From Shimia ponticola (GTDB taxonomy: Bacteria; Pseudomonadota; Alphaproteobacteria; Rhodobacterales; Rhodobacteraceae), in the NCBI RefSeq assembly GCF_007995215.1, contig NZ_VCDK01000002.1, positions 186,001 through 250,000 on the forward strand: a stretch of DNA of 64,000 bases, given 5' to 3'. Position numbers and translations under genes: made by a program. Position 1 is the first letter of the stretch. The number at the start of each line of letters is the position of its first letter. This document shows, piece by piece, positions 54,513-64,000 of this stretch. The notes under the pieces were generated by a model, which was given only the letters and a program-made list of their open reading frames with translations, ran no database searches and was not told the origin of the DNA.

Positions 54513-55446
54513 CCAACCGATCAGTGGAAATGATCTGGCCCGGTTTGCCGGACCACAGACCTTTATGCGGTTGCCCGAGGCCGAGACAGCCCAAGGTCTC
54601 GACGTCGCGTTTCTGGGCATTCCGTTGGATATCGGGACAAGCTGGCGCTCTGGCACACGCTTTGGACCGAAACAGCTTCGCCAAGAAAGCGCGATGATCA
54701 GACCCTACAACATTCAGACGGGCGCGGCGCCGTTTGATGGGTTGCAAATGGCTGATTTGGGCGATGTGGCGATCAACACCTTCTCACTCTCTGATAGTAT
54801 TCGCATTATTACAGAGACTTACGATCAGGTTCTGAAGCATGGCGTCATTCCCGCGACACTGGGCGGCGATCACACGCTGACGCTGCCTGTGCTGCGCGCA
54901 ATTGCCAAAAAGCACGGGCCTGTTGCCCTTGTTCATGTCGATGCGCATGCAGACGTCAACGACGAGATGTTTGGCGAACGTGAGACGCACGGGACGGTAT
55001 TCCGGCGCGCCTACGAGGAAAGTCTTATCGTTGCAGACAAGGTGTTTCAGGTCGGTTTGCGCGGCACCGGCTACACAGCAGAGGATTTCACCGAGGCAGC
55101 GGGATGGGGTTTCAACATGACCCTCGCACCAGACATCTGGCACAAACCTCTGGGCCCCTTGGCCGAGAAGATCCGTGAACAGATCGGAGACCATCCGACC
55201 TATATCACCTACGATATCGACAGCCTTGATCCGTCCTTTGCACCCGGAACGGGCACGCCCGAGATCGGTGGACTGACGACCTGGCAGGCGATGGAGTTCA
55301 TTCGCGGGTTGCGGGGTCTGAATATCGTCGGTGTCGATTTGGTAGAGGTTTCACCGCCTTATGACCCTTCTGGCAACACGGCGTTGGTCGGCGCAAATCT
55401 GATGTTCGAGATGTTGTCGATCCTGCCCGGGGTCCCATATCGCTAG
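54505..55446 (+). CDS. Agmatinase/ureohydrolase family protein, copy 2
   Basis: This 313-residue ureohydrolase shows TLGGDHTLTLPVLR, LVHVDAHADVNDEMFGE and ITYDIDSLDPSFAPGTGTPEI, so the metal site is intact. It differs clearly from copy 1 in most other positions, so the two are old paralogs and probably differ in substrate or form a heteromer. The ATG at 54505 lies inside the end of copy 1. It closes the operon. Agmatinase is the default name; guanidinobutyrase is an alternative. Confidence 0.9.
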   Translation: MPNQPISGNDLARFAGPQTFMRLPEAETAQGLDVAFLGIPLDIGTSWRSGTRFGPKQLRQESAMIRPYNIQTGAAPFDGLQMADLGDVAINTFSLSDSIRIITETYDQVLKHGVIPATLGGDHTLTLPVLRAIAKKHGPVALVHVDAHADVNDEMFGERETHGTVFRRAYEESLIVADKVFQVGLRGTGYTAEDFTEAAGWGFNMTLAPDIWHKPLGPLAEKIREQIGDHPTYITYDIDSLDPSFAPGTGTPEIGGLTTWQAMEFIRGLRGLNIVGVDLVEVSPPYDPSGNTALVGANLMFEMLSILPGVPYR

Positions 55447-55448
55447 AC

Positions 55449-55871
55449 ATGAAGCTGATGATGACTGTTTTGATCCTGTTCGTGCTGCTCGTGTTGGCGG
55501 CAATGGCCTATGTACGTTTCACACCAGTGGCCGACACCGCCGCTGGCCCAAGGCCTGCTGCCGCGTTGCCGGGCGACTATCCGTCGGCCGGCGGGTTCTA
55601 TGCCGTGCGCACGTTGGCTGAGTTGCCAGAGGATGTACTGGTGAAATTGGATCAGGTCATCATGAACGGACCGCGCGTGATGCGTCGCTCTGGTGGGCCG
55701 GACAACCTTCCCATGATTTACGAAACGCGGTCGCGGCTTTGGGCCTTTCCTGACATCAATACCGTTTGGGTCGAGGACGGAAATCTCCATCTCTACGCCA
55801 ATTTGGTCTACGGAAAGTCCGATCTTGGCGCGAACCGGGCGCGCATCCTAGGCTGGCTTGAGCGCCTCTAG
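55449..55871 (+). CDS. DUF1499 protein
   Basis: This 140-residue protein has an N-terminal membrane segment (MKLMMTVLILFVLLVLAAMAYV) and a DUF1499 domain recognisable by RTLAELPEDVLVKLDQVIMNGPRV, the YETRSRLWAFPDINTVWVED strand and ANLVYGKSDLGANRARI. Function unknown; probably periplasm-facing. It starts two bases after the copy 2 ureohydrolase gene but overlaps the convergent small-protein gene by 24 bases. Confidence 0.82.
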   Translation: MKLMMTVLILFVLLVLAAMAYVRFTPVADTAAGPRPAAALPGDYPSAGGFYAVRTLAELPEDVLVKLDQVIMNGPRVMRRSGGPDNLPMIYETRSRLWAFPDINTVWVEDGNLHLYANLVYGKSDLGANRARILGWLERL

Positions 55872-56120
55872 CCTGTCCAGAAGACTTGGCTCAGTCGGCG
55901 TCGCGTCACTGCTGAGACAGCCGTCTTGCAGCCTGCGCCACATCGGGTTGTTCAGTGACATCTGGCATTGGGCCATAAAGGATTTGCCATCGACGAACAT
56001 GCAGATGGTTTGTCCCAGTTCCACGCGGCTCCCGGACCTATCGGTGCAATAACAGTCCACCGTCTTTCCTTCGGCACTGGTCTGAGACGCGATCAGAAGA
56101 AGAGGAAGAAGATAACGCAT
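55848..56120 (-). CDS. Small secreted cysteine-containing protein
   Basis: I do not recognise this 90-residue protein. Its N-terminus MRYLLPLLLIASQTSAEG is a signal peptide. The mature part has five cysteines (VDCYCTDRSGSRVELGQTIC region, QCQMSL, GCLSSD), so it is likely disulfide-bonded in the periplasm. It is divergent from prfA and convergent with the DUF1499 gene. The start at 56120 avoids a non-signal extension. Confidence 0.65.
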   Translation of the reverse strand: MRYLLPLLLIASQTSAEGKTVDCYCTDRSGSRVELGQTICMFVDGKSFMAQCQMSLNNPMWRRLQDGCLSSDATPTEPSLLDRLEALKPA

Positions 56121-56184
56121 GGATCTAAGATACCACATTTCGCCCTCTTGACCAAAGCTCAGAGTTCGCCCAAGCCCCTGTGGC

Positions 56185-57234
56185 ATGGTACCTCAGGATA
56201 CATTGCTGCAAATCACTCAACGCTTTGAGTTTCTGGAGGCCCAGATGGCCACCGGGGAAGGTGACATTGCGGTGCTGGCCAAGGAATACTCAGACCTGCG
56301 CCCCGTGGTGGATCAAATACGCGCCTATGAGCAGGTGCAATCTGATTTGGCCGAGGCTGAGGCCATGCTTGATGATCCGGACATGAAAGAGTTGGCAGAA
56401 GAGGAATTGCCTGTCCTGCGGTCCAAGCTGCCTGAGATTGAACAGGAACTGCGCATTGCTCTGTTGCCCAAGGATGCCGCAGACGCGCGTCCGGCCATGA
56501 TCGAAATCCGTCCAGGTACAGGCGGGGACGAGGCCTCCTTGTTCGCCGGTGATCTGCTGCGCATGTATCAACGCTACGCAGAAACGCAGGGCTGGAAATT
56601 CGAGATCATCGAAGAACAGGCGACCGAGCTTGGCGGGATCAAAGAGGTGACCGCCCATGTTCAGGGCGAGGGCGTCTTTGCGCGATTAAAGTATGAGTCC
56701 GGCGTCCATCGCGTTCAGCGTGTGCCAACCACCGAAAGTGGCGGACGAATCCATACATCCGCGGCCACCGTCGCCGTGCTGCCCGAAGCCGAGGACGTGG
56801 ATATCCAGATTGCGCCGAACGATCTGCGCATCGACACGATGCGCGCGTCTGGGGCCGGGGGACAGCACGTCAACACCACCGACTCGGCTGTGCGGATCAC
56901 GCACATTCCCAGCGGGATCGTCGTGACGAGTTCCGAGAAATCGCAGCACCGTAACCGCGAGATTGCGATGCAGGTTCTTAAAACCCGGCTATACGACATG
57001 GAACGGCAGAGGATCGATGGCGAACGCTCGGCAGATCGCAAAGCACAGGTCGGATCGGGCGACCGGTCGGAACGCATCCGCACCTATAATTTCCCGCAAG
57101 GACGGATGACCGATCACCGCATCAATCTCACGCTCTACAAGCTGGACGCCGTGATGCAGGGCGATCTGAACGAAATCATCGATGCTCTGCAGGCCGAAAC
57201 TCAGGCGCGGCAACTGGCCGAGATGGAAGGATGA
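56185..57234 (+). CDS. prfA: Peptide chain release factor 1
   Basis: The product (349 aa) terminates translation at UAA and UAG. The stop-recognition part includes [20 protein letters not shown], which holds the anticodon-like PxT, and the GGQ catalytic loop is [19 protein letters not shown]. Length is that of RF1 rather than RF2. Its stop overlaps the prmC start (ATGA), the classic prfA-prmC pairing that couples the factor to its methyltransferase. Confidence 0.97.
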   Translation: MVPQDTLLQITQRFEFLEAQMATGEGDIAVLAKEYSDLRPVVDQIRAYEQVQSDLAEAEAMLDDPDMKELAEEELPVLRSKLPEIEQELRIALLPKDAADARPAMIEIRPGTGGDEASLFAGDLLRMYQRYAETQGWKFEIIEEQATELGGIKEVTAHVQGEGVFARLKYESGVHRVQRVPTTESGGRIHTSAATVAVLPEAEDVDIQIAPNDLRIDTMRASGAGGQHVNTTDSAVRITHIPSGIVVTSSEKSQHRNREIAMQVLKTRLYDMERQRIDGERSADRKAQVGSGDRSERIRTYNFPQGRMTDHRINLTLYKLDAVMQGDLNEIIDALQAETQARQLAEMEG

Positions 57235-58064
57235 CCATCGCCGCTGCGTTGCGGTATGGGGCAGCTGAGCTAGGAGACATGCGAGAAGCGCGGCTCCTGA
57301 TGGCAGGGGCTATTGGTTGTGACGTTGGTCGGCTGACGTTGATGGCGCATGACGCGTTGCCTGATGACATCCATGCCCGGTTTCGCGATCACGTGGCGCG
57401 CCGGATTAATGGCGAACCCGTTTCTCATATTCTTGGTCAACGCGCGTTCTGGGGGCGGATGTTTCGCGTGACCCCCGATGTTCTCGATCCGCGGCCTGAA
57501 ACGGAGACGCTTATTGCTGCGGCGCTTGAGGTGCCGTTCAACTCGGTGCTGGATCTTGGCACAGGCAGCGGATGTATTGCGATCACGCTTCTGGCGGAAC
57601 GACCGCAGGTGACAGGGATGGCTGTTGATCTGTCTGCGGCGGCACTTGCCATAGCTTCGACCAATGCCGAACGTCATGACGTGACGGACCGGTTGTGCCT
57701 TGAGACTTCTGATTGGTTTAGCGCGGTGACAGGCACTCACGATCTGATTGTCTCGAACCCGCCTTACATTCCTGCGGATGATTTGCCCGACTTGATGCCA
57801 GAGGTGCGCGATCACGAGCCTACGATGGCGCTGACAGATGGGGCCGATGGATTGACCCCGTACCGGGTTATCCTTTCGCAGGCGTCCGATTATCTTTCAG
57901 ACGGGGGTGTTGTGATGGCTGAATTCGGGGCAGGCCAGTGGCCCGATATTCAAGAAATCGCAATGGCGGCAGGGTGGGGTGATGTGACCTGCAAGACTGA
58001 TCTGGACGGGCGACCGCGGGTTTTGGTGGCCCAAAACCCGCAGAAGCGGCCAATTCGCGCGTAA
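57231..58064 (+). CDS. prmC: Release factor glutamine methyltransferase
   Basis: The product (277 aa) methylates the glutamine of the GGQ motif in release factors using SAM. It shows the N-terminal helical domain, [28 protein letters not shown], the SAM-binding [13 protein letters not shown] and the catalytic NPPY in [14 protein letters not shown]. It is coupled to prfA. A 169-bp gap with no clear hairpin follows. Confidence 0.95.
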   Translation: MTIAAALRYGAAELGDMREARLLMAGAIGCDVGRLTLMAHDALPDDIHARFRDHVARRINGEPVSHILGQRAFWGRMFRVTPDVLDPRPETETLIAAALEVPFNSVLDLGTGSGCIAITLLAERPQVTGMAVDLSAAALAIASTNAERHDVTDRLCLETSDWFSAVTGTHDLIVSNPPYIPADDLPDLMPEVRDHEPTMALTDGADGLTPYRVILSQASDYLSDGGVVMAEFGAGQWPDIQEIAMAAGWGDVTCKTDLDGRPRVLVAQNPQKRPIRA

Positions 58065-58233
58065 ATTGGTTGCAAAGGGTCGAATCATGTTGCGGCAGGG
58101 CATGTGACATGCCAAACATTGCGCGTCCGCAGGGCTGAGCCTGCTCGCCGCGCGACGCCCACCAAAGATAAGTGACCACGCCACCGCAAGCCGGTCACAT
58201 CATGAGCCAAGAAAACAGGCTGGACTAGATTTA

Positions 58234-58845
58234 ATGAGATCATCGAAGTCGCGTTCGCGGTCCAAGAACCGCAATAACAACAACCGGTCTGTCGGCAACG
58301 TCGTGAACCGGGTGTTCGATAGCTCTGGCCCAGAGGGCAAGGTGCGTGGAACGCCGCAGCAAATCATCGACAAGTACAATCAACTGACCCGCGATGCGCA
58401 GTTGTCTGGCGACCGCGTTGCGGCTGAAAACTTTGCCCAACATGCCGAGCACTACACGCGACTGTTGGCCGAAGCTCAGCGCGAGCAAGAGGCCCGTCGC
58501 GAAGAGCAAGAGCGTCAGAACCGCGAACGGCAGGCCGAACGCGATCGCGAGCGTGCTGAGCGCCAGGAACGCGAAAGCAATGCCGCCCCGGATGAGGCAT
58601 CCAAGGATCCTGGTGATGCACCTCAGCCTGACGTGATCGAGGCGTCCGGTGATCACGATAGCGGTTTGGTGGAAACGCCCGAAAGCGCGCCAAAGAAACC
58701 AACCAGCCGTTCGCGGTCCCGCGCGCCTGGAAACCGGTCGCGCAAACCCAAGTCGGACGCGCCAAAATCCGAAGACGCATCTGAGAACACCGAAGCATCC
58801 GACCCGGCGCCGGATGCAGGCGGGGAACAGACCGCCGCCGAATAG
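58234..58845 (+). CDS. DUF4167 protein
   Basis: This 203-residue protein has the short N-terminal DUF4167 domain (VFDSSGPEGKVRGTPQQIIDKYNQL and QLSGDRVAAENFAQHAEHYTRLL), preceded by a basic NN-rich leader. A long highly charged, probably disordered or coiled region rich in R, E and Q follows, then an S/P/A/D-rich tail. The domain is common in alphaproteobacteria with no known function; the basic leader suggests nucleic-acid binding. It is followed by a strong terminator. Confidence 0.85.
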   Translation: MRSSKSRSRSKNRNNNNRSVGNVVNRVFDSSGPEGKVRGTPQQIIDKYNQLTRDAQLSGDRVAAENFAQHAEHYTRLLAEAQREQEARREEQERQNRERQAERDRERAERQERESNAAPDEASKDPGDAPQPDVIEASGDHDSGLVETPESAPKKPTSRSRSRAPGNRSRKPKSDAPKSEDASENTEASDPAPDAGGEQTAAE

Positions 58846-58867
58846 CCTTGTTGGTACTGAGCAATCA

Positions 58868-58895
58868 AGGGCCGCCGTTGAGGCGGCCTTTTTTG
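58868..58895 (+). terminator. Terminator after the DUF4167 gene
   Basis: The arms GGCCGCC and GGCGGCC enclose GTTGA and are followed by TTTTTTG. The T-run ends just before the 3' end of rsmA, so it separates the convergent units; on the minus strand the run is weak. Confidence 0.88.
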
Positions 58896-59732
58896 TTAGG
58901 TCATCAATCGGGCGAGGGCGCAGAACCTTTCCAGATCAATTTCCTCGGCCCGTGCCGTCGGCGGAATACCCGCTGCAAGCAGTCGATCCTCCATGTCCGG
59001 CGCTTGTCCCTTGAGGCTGGCGCGGAGCATTTTGCGACGCTGACCGAATGCGGCTGCGACGATCCTTGAGAGGACCTTTGCGTCCGCGGGAAATCGTGGC
59101 TCTGACAAGGCTGTGAGGTGAACAACGGCAGAATGCACCTTGGGTGCAGGTTGAAACGCCTCTGGTGGCAACGACATGACGATCCGCGCATCCGCCCGCC
59201 ATTGAGCAAGGATCGCGAGCCGACCATAGGCCTTTGACCCAGGTTGCGCGACGATACGCTCCGCAACTTCCCTCTGGAACATCAGTGTCAGACTGTTCCA
59301 GAACGGGGGCCACTCCGGCGGAGTCAGCCATCGCACCAAGAGTTCGGTTCCGACGTTATAGGGCAGGTTGGCTGCAACGCGAATGGGCGGCGTCAGGTGA
59401 TCAAGGACGGGAGTCGTGAGCGCATCACCATTGATCACCTCAAGCTGACCGGGATAGGCGGCGGCAATTTCCGCCAAGGCGGGCAAGCAGCGGTCGTCCT
59501 TTTCAATGGCGAGAACCTTTCGCGCCCCTTCGGCCAACAGGCCGCGCGTGAGACCGCCAGGCCCTGGTCCAACCTCAAGGACGTCACAGCCGCTTAAATC
59601 GCCTGCCTGCCGCGCGATCTTTGCCGTCAGGTTCAGATCCAGCAGAAAGTTCTGCCCAAGCGATTTCTTCGCATTCAGCCCATGGGTCGCAATGACCTCA
59701 CGCAGGGGCGGCAGATCATCAATGCGTGCCAC
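58896..59732 (-). CDS. rsmA: 16S rRNA dimethyladenosine transferase
   Basis: The product (278 aa; KsgA) dimethylates two adjacent adenosines near the 3' end of 16S rRNA. It shows [20 protein letters not shown], the SAM site [17 protein letters not shown], and the catalytic NLPY in [19 protein letters not shown]. The most likely start is GTG at 59732, giving [13 protein letters not shown] as in relatives; it lies inside the end of pdxA. An ATG at 59771 would extend it by 13 residues. Confidence 0.93.
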   Translation of the reverse strand: MARIDDLPPLREVIATHGLNAKKSLGQNFLLDLNLTAKIARQAGDLSGCDVLEVGPGPGGLTRGLLAEGARKVLAIEKDDRCLPALAEIAAAYPGQLEVINGDALTTPVLDHLTPPIRVAANLPYNVGTELLVRWLTPPEWPPFWNSLTLMFQREVAERIVAQPGSKAYGRLAILAQWRADARIVMSLPPEAFQPAPKVHSAVVHLTALSEPRFPADAKVLSRIVAAAFGQRRKMLRASLKGQAPDMEDRLLAAGIPPTARAEEIDLERFCALARLMT

Positions 59733-60696
59733 GTTTGTGTCCCATCTCTTGGGCCATACGTAACGCGGCAATCAGGCTGTCTGGGCGGGCGATGCCTTTG
59801 CCAGCGATGTCAAAGGCGGTGCCGTGATCTGGCGAGGTGCGGATAAAGGGCAGACCGAGGGTGACATTGACCCCGCCATCAAAATCGAGCGTCTTGATCG
59901 GGATCAGCGCCTGATCGTGATACATGCAGATCGCCGCGTCAAAACCTGCCCGGGCGCGCGCATGAAACATCGTGTCTGCGGGTAGGGGACCACGCAAGAG
60001 CGGGTCTTCCTGTCCTAACTCGGCGATCAGTTCGTTGATCCAGTCTTCTTCTTCGGTACCGATTTTACCCCCTTCACCTGCATGAGGGTTCAAGCCCGCA
60101 ATCGCGATCCGCGGCGCCGGGATGCCAAAGTCGCGGATCAGGGCCTTGCGTGTAATGTCGATGGTGCGTCGCAACCCATCCGGGGTCAGCGCCGTTGGAA
60201 CCTCGGCCAAGGGAATATGGATAGTGGCCGGTACAACGCGCATGTCGGGACTGGCCAGCATCATGACCACATCTGGAACGCCCGCCAGAGCCGCCAGAAA
60301 CTCGGTATGGCCGGGATGTTCGAAATTAGCCCCGTCTTGCAGCGCCTTTTTGTGGATCGGCGCAGTACAGACCGCGCAAGCCTCTCCTGACTGAGTAACT
60401 CGGACCGCGGTTTCAATCGCGTCAATCACACCGGATGCATTGCGCGGATCGGCGTCGCCTTTGCGGCCATCACCGTCAAAGGACTGTGCCAGAACCGGCA
60501 TGGCCTCGCGCGAAGCCTCCAGGGTGTCTGCGGCCGATTGGATCGGCTGCCATGGCAGGTCCAGAGGCAGGTGTCCTGGATCACCGATCCAAAAGAACGG
60601 GACGCTTTCGCGGAGTTCCGCCCACGCGAGTTGCGCGATTTCTGGCCCAATGCCTGCGGGTTCCCCACAGCTTAGCGCGATAGGTGCGTGTGTCAT
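59719..60696 (-). CDS. pdxA: 4-hydroxythreonine-4-phosphate dehydrogenase
   Basis: The product (325 aa) is an NAD enzyme in the DXP-dependent branch of pyridoxal 5'-phosphate synthesis. It begins with [18 protein letters not shown], and the zinc-site and substrate-site parts are visible: [31 protein letters not shown] and [17 protein letters not shown], ending [18 protein letters not shown]. It lies between surA (ATGA overlap) and rsmA, the order also seen in E. coli. Confidence 0.96.
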   Translation of the reverse strand: MTHAPIALSCGEPAGIGPEIAQLAWAELRESVPFFWIGDPGHLPLDLPWQPIQSAADTLEASREAMPVLAQSFDGDGRKGDADPRNASGVIDAIETAVRVTQSGEACAVCTAPIHKKALQDGANFEHPGHTEFLAALAGVPDVVMMLASPDMRVVPATIHIPLAEVPTALTPDGLRRTIDITRKALIRDFGIPAPRIAIAGLNPHAGEGGKIGTEEEDWINELIAELGQEDPLLRGPLPADTMFHARARAGFDAAICMYHDQALIPIKTLDFDGGVNVTLGLPFIRTSPDHGTAFDIAGKGIARPDSLIAALRMAQEMGHKRGTH

Positions 60697-61892
60697 TGCC
60701 CGGTGATCACGGCCTCAGAGCGCAATTGCGCAAGGAAACCATCGGCATAGCCTTCCAGACGCCGCTGGCGCAGTTGCTCGCGGACATCTGCGCGTGACGC
60801 ATCCGCCGTCAGGGCTGTTGTCCGGCTGCACAGCATCAGAAAGACGAGGGTTTCGCCGTTCGAACGCGTCAAAGAGGTCGAGACTTCACCGGGGTCGAGC
60901 TTGGCCAGCTCCATCGCAACATCGGATGGGATATCGGACGGTGATTTGGATCCACGCTCAAGCTGTTCGCGTGGCCATTTGCGGGCAACGCCATAAAGAT
61001 CGTCGCAGGTGTCTACGCGATCCTTGATGCGATTGGCCTGCGCCAGTGCCTGATCCGACCGTCCGCCGGGCAAGTAGAGGGCGGCATAATCAATCGCGGC
61101 GACCTCTGGTGGCGGCGCGGTGGTTTCGCGGATATCGCGCAACTGGAACAGGACGATCGCGTTCGGGATCGAAATCGGGTCTGTCACCTCACCGGGACGC
61201 AAGGACAGGATGGTCCCACGCAGTGGCGCGGGCAGGCGCGACAGGTTCAACCAATCCAGCCGCCCGCTGCGCCCACGGGTTTGCGACACGGAAAGCTGCC
61301 GTGCCTGAGCCTGAAAAGCCGAAATCGATGTCAGTTGGCTGAGCCGCTCGGCCTGACGCGCAGAACGCGCGGCTTCGCCTCTAATGGGGCGGGCTGGCAA
61401 GATGATCTCATTAAGCAGGACCTCGACGCCGCCTCTGCCGCCAGATTGTGCAAGGGCACGGTCAATTTCGCTTTCTGTGATCGAGGCGCGTGGACCATAT
61501 TGCGCGCGGATCACTTCGCGCCAAGTGAGGTTCACGCGCACAAAATCTTCAAGCGTTTCGCGTTCGATCCCTTGTGAGCGCAATGCCTGAACCAGTTCGT
61601 CACCCGTGATGTTTGCGCGTCCGGCAAACTCTTCGATCCCGCGATCTAGCCCACCTTGGTTCAGGTTGATCCCGGCCTGACGCGCGGCCTGCATCTTGAG
61701 CTTGTCTTCGACCAGTTGTTCACGCGCATTTTCAGGCGACCTCACGAATTGCAAGAACCGCGCCCGTTGGTCGATTTCATGCGGCGTGATTGCTGCGCCA
61801 TTGACCGTGATGACCGGATCGAAACGGCTTTGAGCCACGGCGGATACCGGAACCAACAAAAGCGTCAGGATGAAAAGCAGCACAGGTTTCAT
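60693..61892 (-). CDS. surA: SurA-like periplasmic chaperone/peptidyl-prolyl isomerase
   Basis: This 399-residue protein helps outer-membrane proteins fold. A signal peptide (MKPVLLFILTLLLVPVSAVAQ) precedes the SurA N-terminal domain (ITVNGAAITPHEIDQRARFLQF). A single parvulin-like region follows, recognisable by GRSGRLDWLNLSRLPAPLRGTI and LRPGEVTDPISIPNAIVLFQL. The second PPIase domain of E. coli SurA seems absent, as is common in alphaproteobacteria. It sits 30 bp after lptD, whose product is a SurA client elsewhere. Confidence 0.92.
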   Translation of the reverse strand: MKPVLLFILTLLLVPVSAVAQSRFDPVITVNGAAITPHEIDQRARFLQFVRSPENAREQLVEDKLKMQAARQAGINLNQGGLDRGIEEFAGRANITGDELVQALRSQGIERETLEDFVRVNLTWREVIRAQYGPRASITESEIDRALAQSGGRGGVEVLLNEIILPARPIRGEAARSARQAERLSQLTSISAFQAQARQLSVSQTRGRSGRLDWLNLSRLPAPLRGTILSLRPGEVTDPISIPNAIVLFQLRDIRETTAPPPEVAAIDYAALYLPGGRSDQALAQANRIKDRVDTCDDLYGVARKWPREQLERGSKSPSDIPSDVAMELAKLDPGEVSTSLTRSNGETLVFLMLCSRTTALTADASRADVREQLRQRRLEGYADGFLAQLRSEAVITGQ

Positions 61893-61922
61893 GTGGATTT
61901 GCCCGTTCTCATGTCTTTGTTC

Positions 61923-64000
61923 TTAGCCCCGGCATGCGCGCTTGGGCCGGTTTTCCGTTGCACTCGTGCCAAAGCCTTTCAGGCCGACCGACCATGAAAA
62001 CTCAGTGCTGCCATCGACATTAGCCGAAGTGCTGAAGCGGCGCGACACCGAAAAGTCGACCTCCAGACACTCGTTTTCATAGGCAAGACCAAGGCCTGCA
62101 CGCGACGTTTGTTCCGCATTCCAGTCATAGCGCCAAGAGCCACTTGCCGTCAGCACGTCATTCAGGCGGTAATCCGCGTCCATCGTCAATTCGCTGACAG
62201 CATCATCGCGGTCTTCGTCAGGATCAGCGCGAAGATAGGCAAAGGCGGATGACACGGAGGCGCGCGATCCAGTCCAATCTGCGCGGATTTCATTCTTGGT
62301 CACACTCAGATCGTCCTGCACCAGCAACCGGCCCAACAAATCAATTCCGTTGGGCGTGCTGAACTGACCTGAAATCAGCCAATCGGAATTGTCGTCCCGC
62401 AAGCCAGACGAGACGGAAAAGTCGTTGTCGCCCGACAGGCGAACGACGCGTCCGAGTGTCAGACTGCTATCCATCCCGGACGGGGTCGCACGATCCCAGG
62501 TCAAACCAAGGTTCACGCGCCCCCCGACCTCGGTGTTCTCGAACCCAGGCGAACGATTGAACCGGAAGAGATTTCCTTCATCAAATTCGACGCGCGTACT
62601 GTCTTCGTTCGGGGCATCCTTGCCGGTGGTTTCGCTCCAAGCCAATTGCACGCGCGGCGTCAGAGTGTGCACGGTGCCTGATTGGCTTCGCTTGGCGACC
62701 GGATAGCTGAGCGCGAGCGCTGCCGCGCTGGTGCCTTGGCGGACATCTTGGTCGAAAGCCGGATCCTGATTGATCCAGAAAAGGTCTGCGCCAAGTTCCG
62801 CGCCGGCGTCAAAAACCAAGCCTGTTTGCTCGGACGTCCAACGACGCGACCAACCCAGCGTTGCGCTGATGCGGCTGACATCAAGCCCGTCCGAGAGCCC
62901 ATCTCCATCCGCGTCAACGGTATCGTCCGAGGTGCGATACCGGCTGTGTAGGTTGAGGTTGGCATAGGCTTGGCCGCCCAGCATTTCGGGATAGAATCGC
63001 TGTTCGGTGCCGACATCAAAGACCAAGGTCGGCTGGGTCGCGTTGGATTCAGATTCCCGTAGGGTATGGAACGAGACCAAAGCGCCGGACACATGCTGAT
63101 TGCGCCGCGTACGTCTGATCGCGATTTCACTATCGAGACGATCTTTGGAGGTGATGCCGTAGTCATCGGTGTAGTCATCGTCCGAGGACAGTTCGACATC
63201 AAAGGTCAGTTGATAATCGCGAATAAGGTCAAACCGGCCTTCGCCGAAGATGGCCCAACGAAATTCGTCTTCTGTCAGCTCATCATTTGTCAGGCTGACA
63301 TTCCACTCGATCTCGCCTGGAACGAAGGCTTGTCGGTAGCGTGTTTCAAGTGTGCGGGTCTCTGACGAAAGATAGGGCGTGAAGGTCAGGTCGGCGTGGT
63401 CGCCAAGGCGCACAAAATACGGGATTTTGATCCCCCAGTTCAGTTCGCTGGTAAAGCGCAGGCGTGGGATCAAAAACCCTGTGGCCCGGGTCAGCGTCGG
63501 GTCCGGAAGCCGCATGCGCGGCAGATACAGGATTGGAACACCCAATAGACGGATTTGCGCCTGATCGAAGTATAGTTGCTTTTCCTCGGTATCATGCACC
63601 ACGCGCTTGGCGCGGATGTGCCAGATCGGGGCGCGATTTTCGCAAATATGACAGGACGTTGCAGCGATTTTATACGCCTGCGTGTAGCGGTCATCGACTT
63701 TTTGCAATTCGACGGCCGACACCTGAACTGCGTTATCGATGATCATCCGTGCCCCGCGCATGATGCCGGTTTGCAGATCCTGATTAAGCTCCGCCCCAGA
63801 GGCCATGATGACGGTATCTTCGCCGTCTTCGAGCGTGACCGGCCCCTCAACCGTCAGAGTTTCGGTTTTGCCGTCATAGACCAGCCGCGATGTGGTCAGG
63901 CGGCGACCTTCATCGAAGATTTCGACATTGCCTTCGACAACGAGGATTTCGTCACCCGAGATCGTGACGCGGTCGGCAACCAAGGTTGATTGCGCCGTGG
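61923..64000 (-). CDS. lptD: LPS-assembly protein LptD, partial (5' end outside window)
   Basis: At least 692 residues of the outer-membrane LPS translocon are present; the frame stays open to the window edge, so the signal peptide lies beyond 64000. The N-terminal periplasmic OstA-type part is visible (LVADRVTISGDEILVVEGNV), followed by the family stretch ILYLPRMRLPDPTLTRATGFLIPRL read in parts, then the beta-barrel. Two cysteines in AATSCHICENRAPI and later ones (NECLEVDF, and the C-terminal KRACRG) could form the disulfides LptD needs. It heads the lptD-surA-pdxA-rsmA operon. Confidence 0.95.
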   Translation of the reverse strand, partial: TAQSTLVADRVTISGDEILVVEGNVEIFDEGRRLTTSRLVYDGKTETLTVEGPVTLEDGEDTVIMASGAELNQDLQTGIMRGARMIIDNAVQVSAVELQKVDDRYTQAYKIAATSCHICENRAPIWHIRAKRVVHDTEEKQLYFDQAQIRLLGVPILYLPRMRLPDPTLTRATGFLIPRLRFTSELNWGIKIPYFVRLGDHADLTFTPYLSSETRTLETRYRQAFVPGEIEWNVSLTNDELTEDEFRWAIFGEGRFDLIRDYQLTFDVELSSDDDYTDDYGITSKDRLDSEIAIRRTRRNQHVSGALVSFHTLRESESNATQPTLVFDVGTEQRFYPEMLGGQAYANLNLHSRYRTSDDTVDADGDGLSDGLDVSRISATLGWSRRWTSEQTGLVFDAGAELGADLFWINQDPAFDQDVRQGTSAAALALSYPVAKRSQSGTVHTLTPRVQLAWSETTGKDAPNEDSTRVEFDEGNLFRFNRSPGFENTEVGGRVNLGLTWDRATPSGMDSSLTLGRVVRLSGDNDFSVSSGLRDDNSDWLISGQFSTPNGIDLLGRLLVQDDLSVTKNEIRADWTGSRASVSSAFAYLRADPDEDRDDAVSELTMDADYRLNDVLTASGSWRYDWNAEQTSRAGLGLAYENECLEVDFSVSRRFSTSANVDGSTEFSWSVGLKGFGTSATENRPKRACRG

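Overview
The window reads as chromosomal DNA of an alphaproteobacterium of the family Rhodobacteraceae, most likely the marine Roseobacter group. This rests on gene order and protein character: a urease operon beside pyrC-pyrE, cysG-DUF2849-cysI-cysH-DUF934 with a divergent Lrp regulator, a dctBR-dctPQM TRAP transporter, a Cox-type maturation cluster, a Fur/Mur protein without the usual CxxC zinc motif, and lptD-surA-pdxA-rsmA. The DNA is moderately GC-rich, genes are tightly packed with many ATGA, GTGA or TGATG overlaps, and no gap exceeds about 225 bp. I see no rRNA, tRNA, CRISPR array, insertion sequence or prophage. The longest gene-free stretches are 30850-31070, 37039-37255 and 15644-15838.

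Layout. 127-1882 (-): pyrE and pyrC. 2028-8093 (+): complete urease operon ureD-ureA-orf-ureB-ureC-orf-orf-ureE-ureF-ureG with three passenger genes. 8100-10363 (-): an unrecognised alpha/beta-hydrolase-like protein and glutaryl-CoA dehydrogenase. 10485-15030 (+): MoxR ATPase, VOC protein, VWA protein, XdhC-family protein and molybdopterin-binding protein, resembling a CO-dehydrogenase maturation set but without structural genes. 15098-17576: infC with a probable ATA start, and a 401-residue Ala-rich repeat protein. 17616-23274 (-): fpr and the assimilatory sulfate reduction cluster. 23908-30849: P450, dctB-dctR two-component system and dctPQM TRAP transporter. 31071-34757: tpiA, an A-type Fe-S carrier, and an amino-acid ABC transporter. 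34758-36091 (-): a DUF3307 membrane protein and a SatD-like protein, preceded by three evenly spaced operator-like dyads. 36205-50972: mostly housekeeping and small metabolic genes (LysR regulator, acetyltransferases, tfoX-like, sufT, rpiB, a RimB-RimK fusion, tgt, enolase, fur, two EamA transporters, selO, a nucleoside hydrolase, mazG). 51020-55446 (+): an M20 amidohydrolase, class III aminotransferase and two ureohydrolases in one operon. 55449-58845: prfA-prmC and small proteins. 58896-64000 (-): rsmA, pdxA, surA and the 3' part of lptD.

Functional links. Nitrogen scavenging is the strongest theme: the ureohydrolases would release urea, which the urease at the other end of the window could split into ammonia and CO2. 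Sulfate assimilation is covered by cysH (APS-reductase type), cysI and siroheme synthase, with fpr as a plausible electron source. C4-dicarboxylate uptake is controlled by a sensor kinase and a regulator that lacks the sigma-54 ATPase domain.

The most unusual signal is upstream of the satD-like gene: three 20-bp inverted repeats at an exact 29-bp pitch. They overlay a good -35/-10 promoter whose predicted start coincides with the ATG, which suggests a tightly controlled leaderless transcript for an uncharacterised two-gene system. Other notable items are a four-copy intergenic repeat family (GAGTATTT...AGAAGG), an inverted REP-like pair inside the cys operon, and an orphan LacI-type operator.
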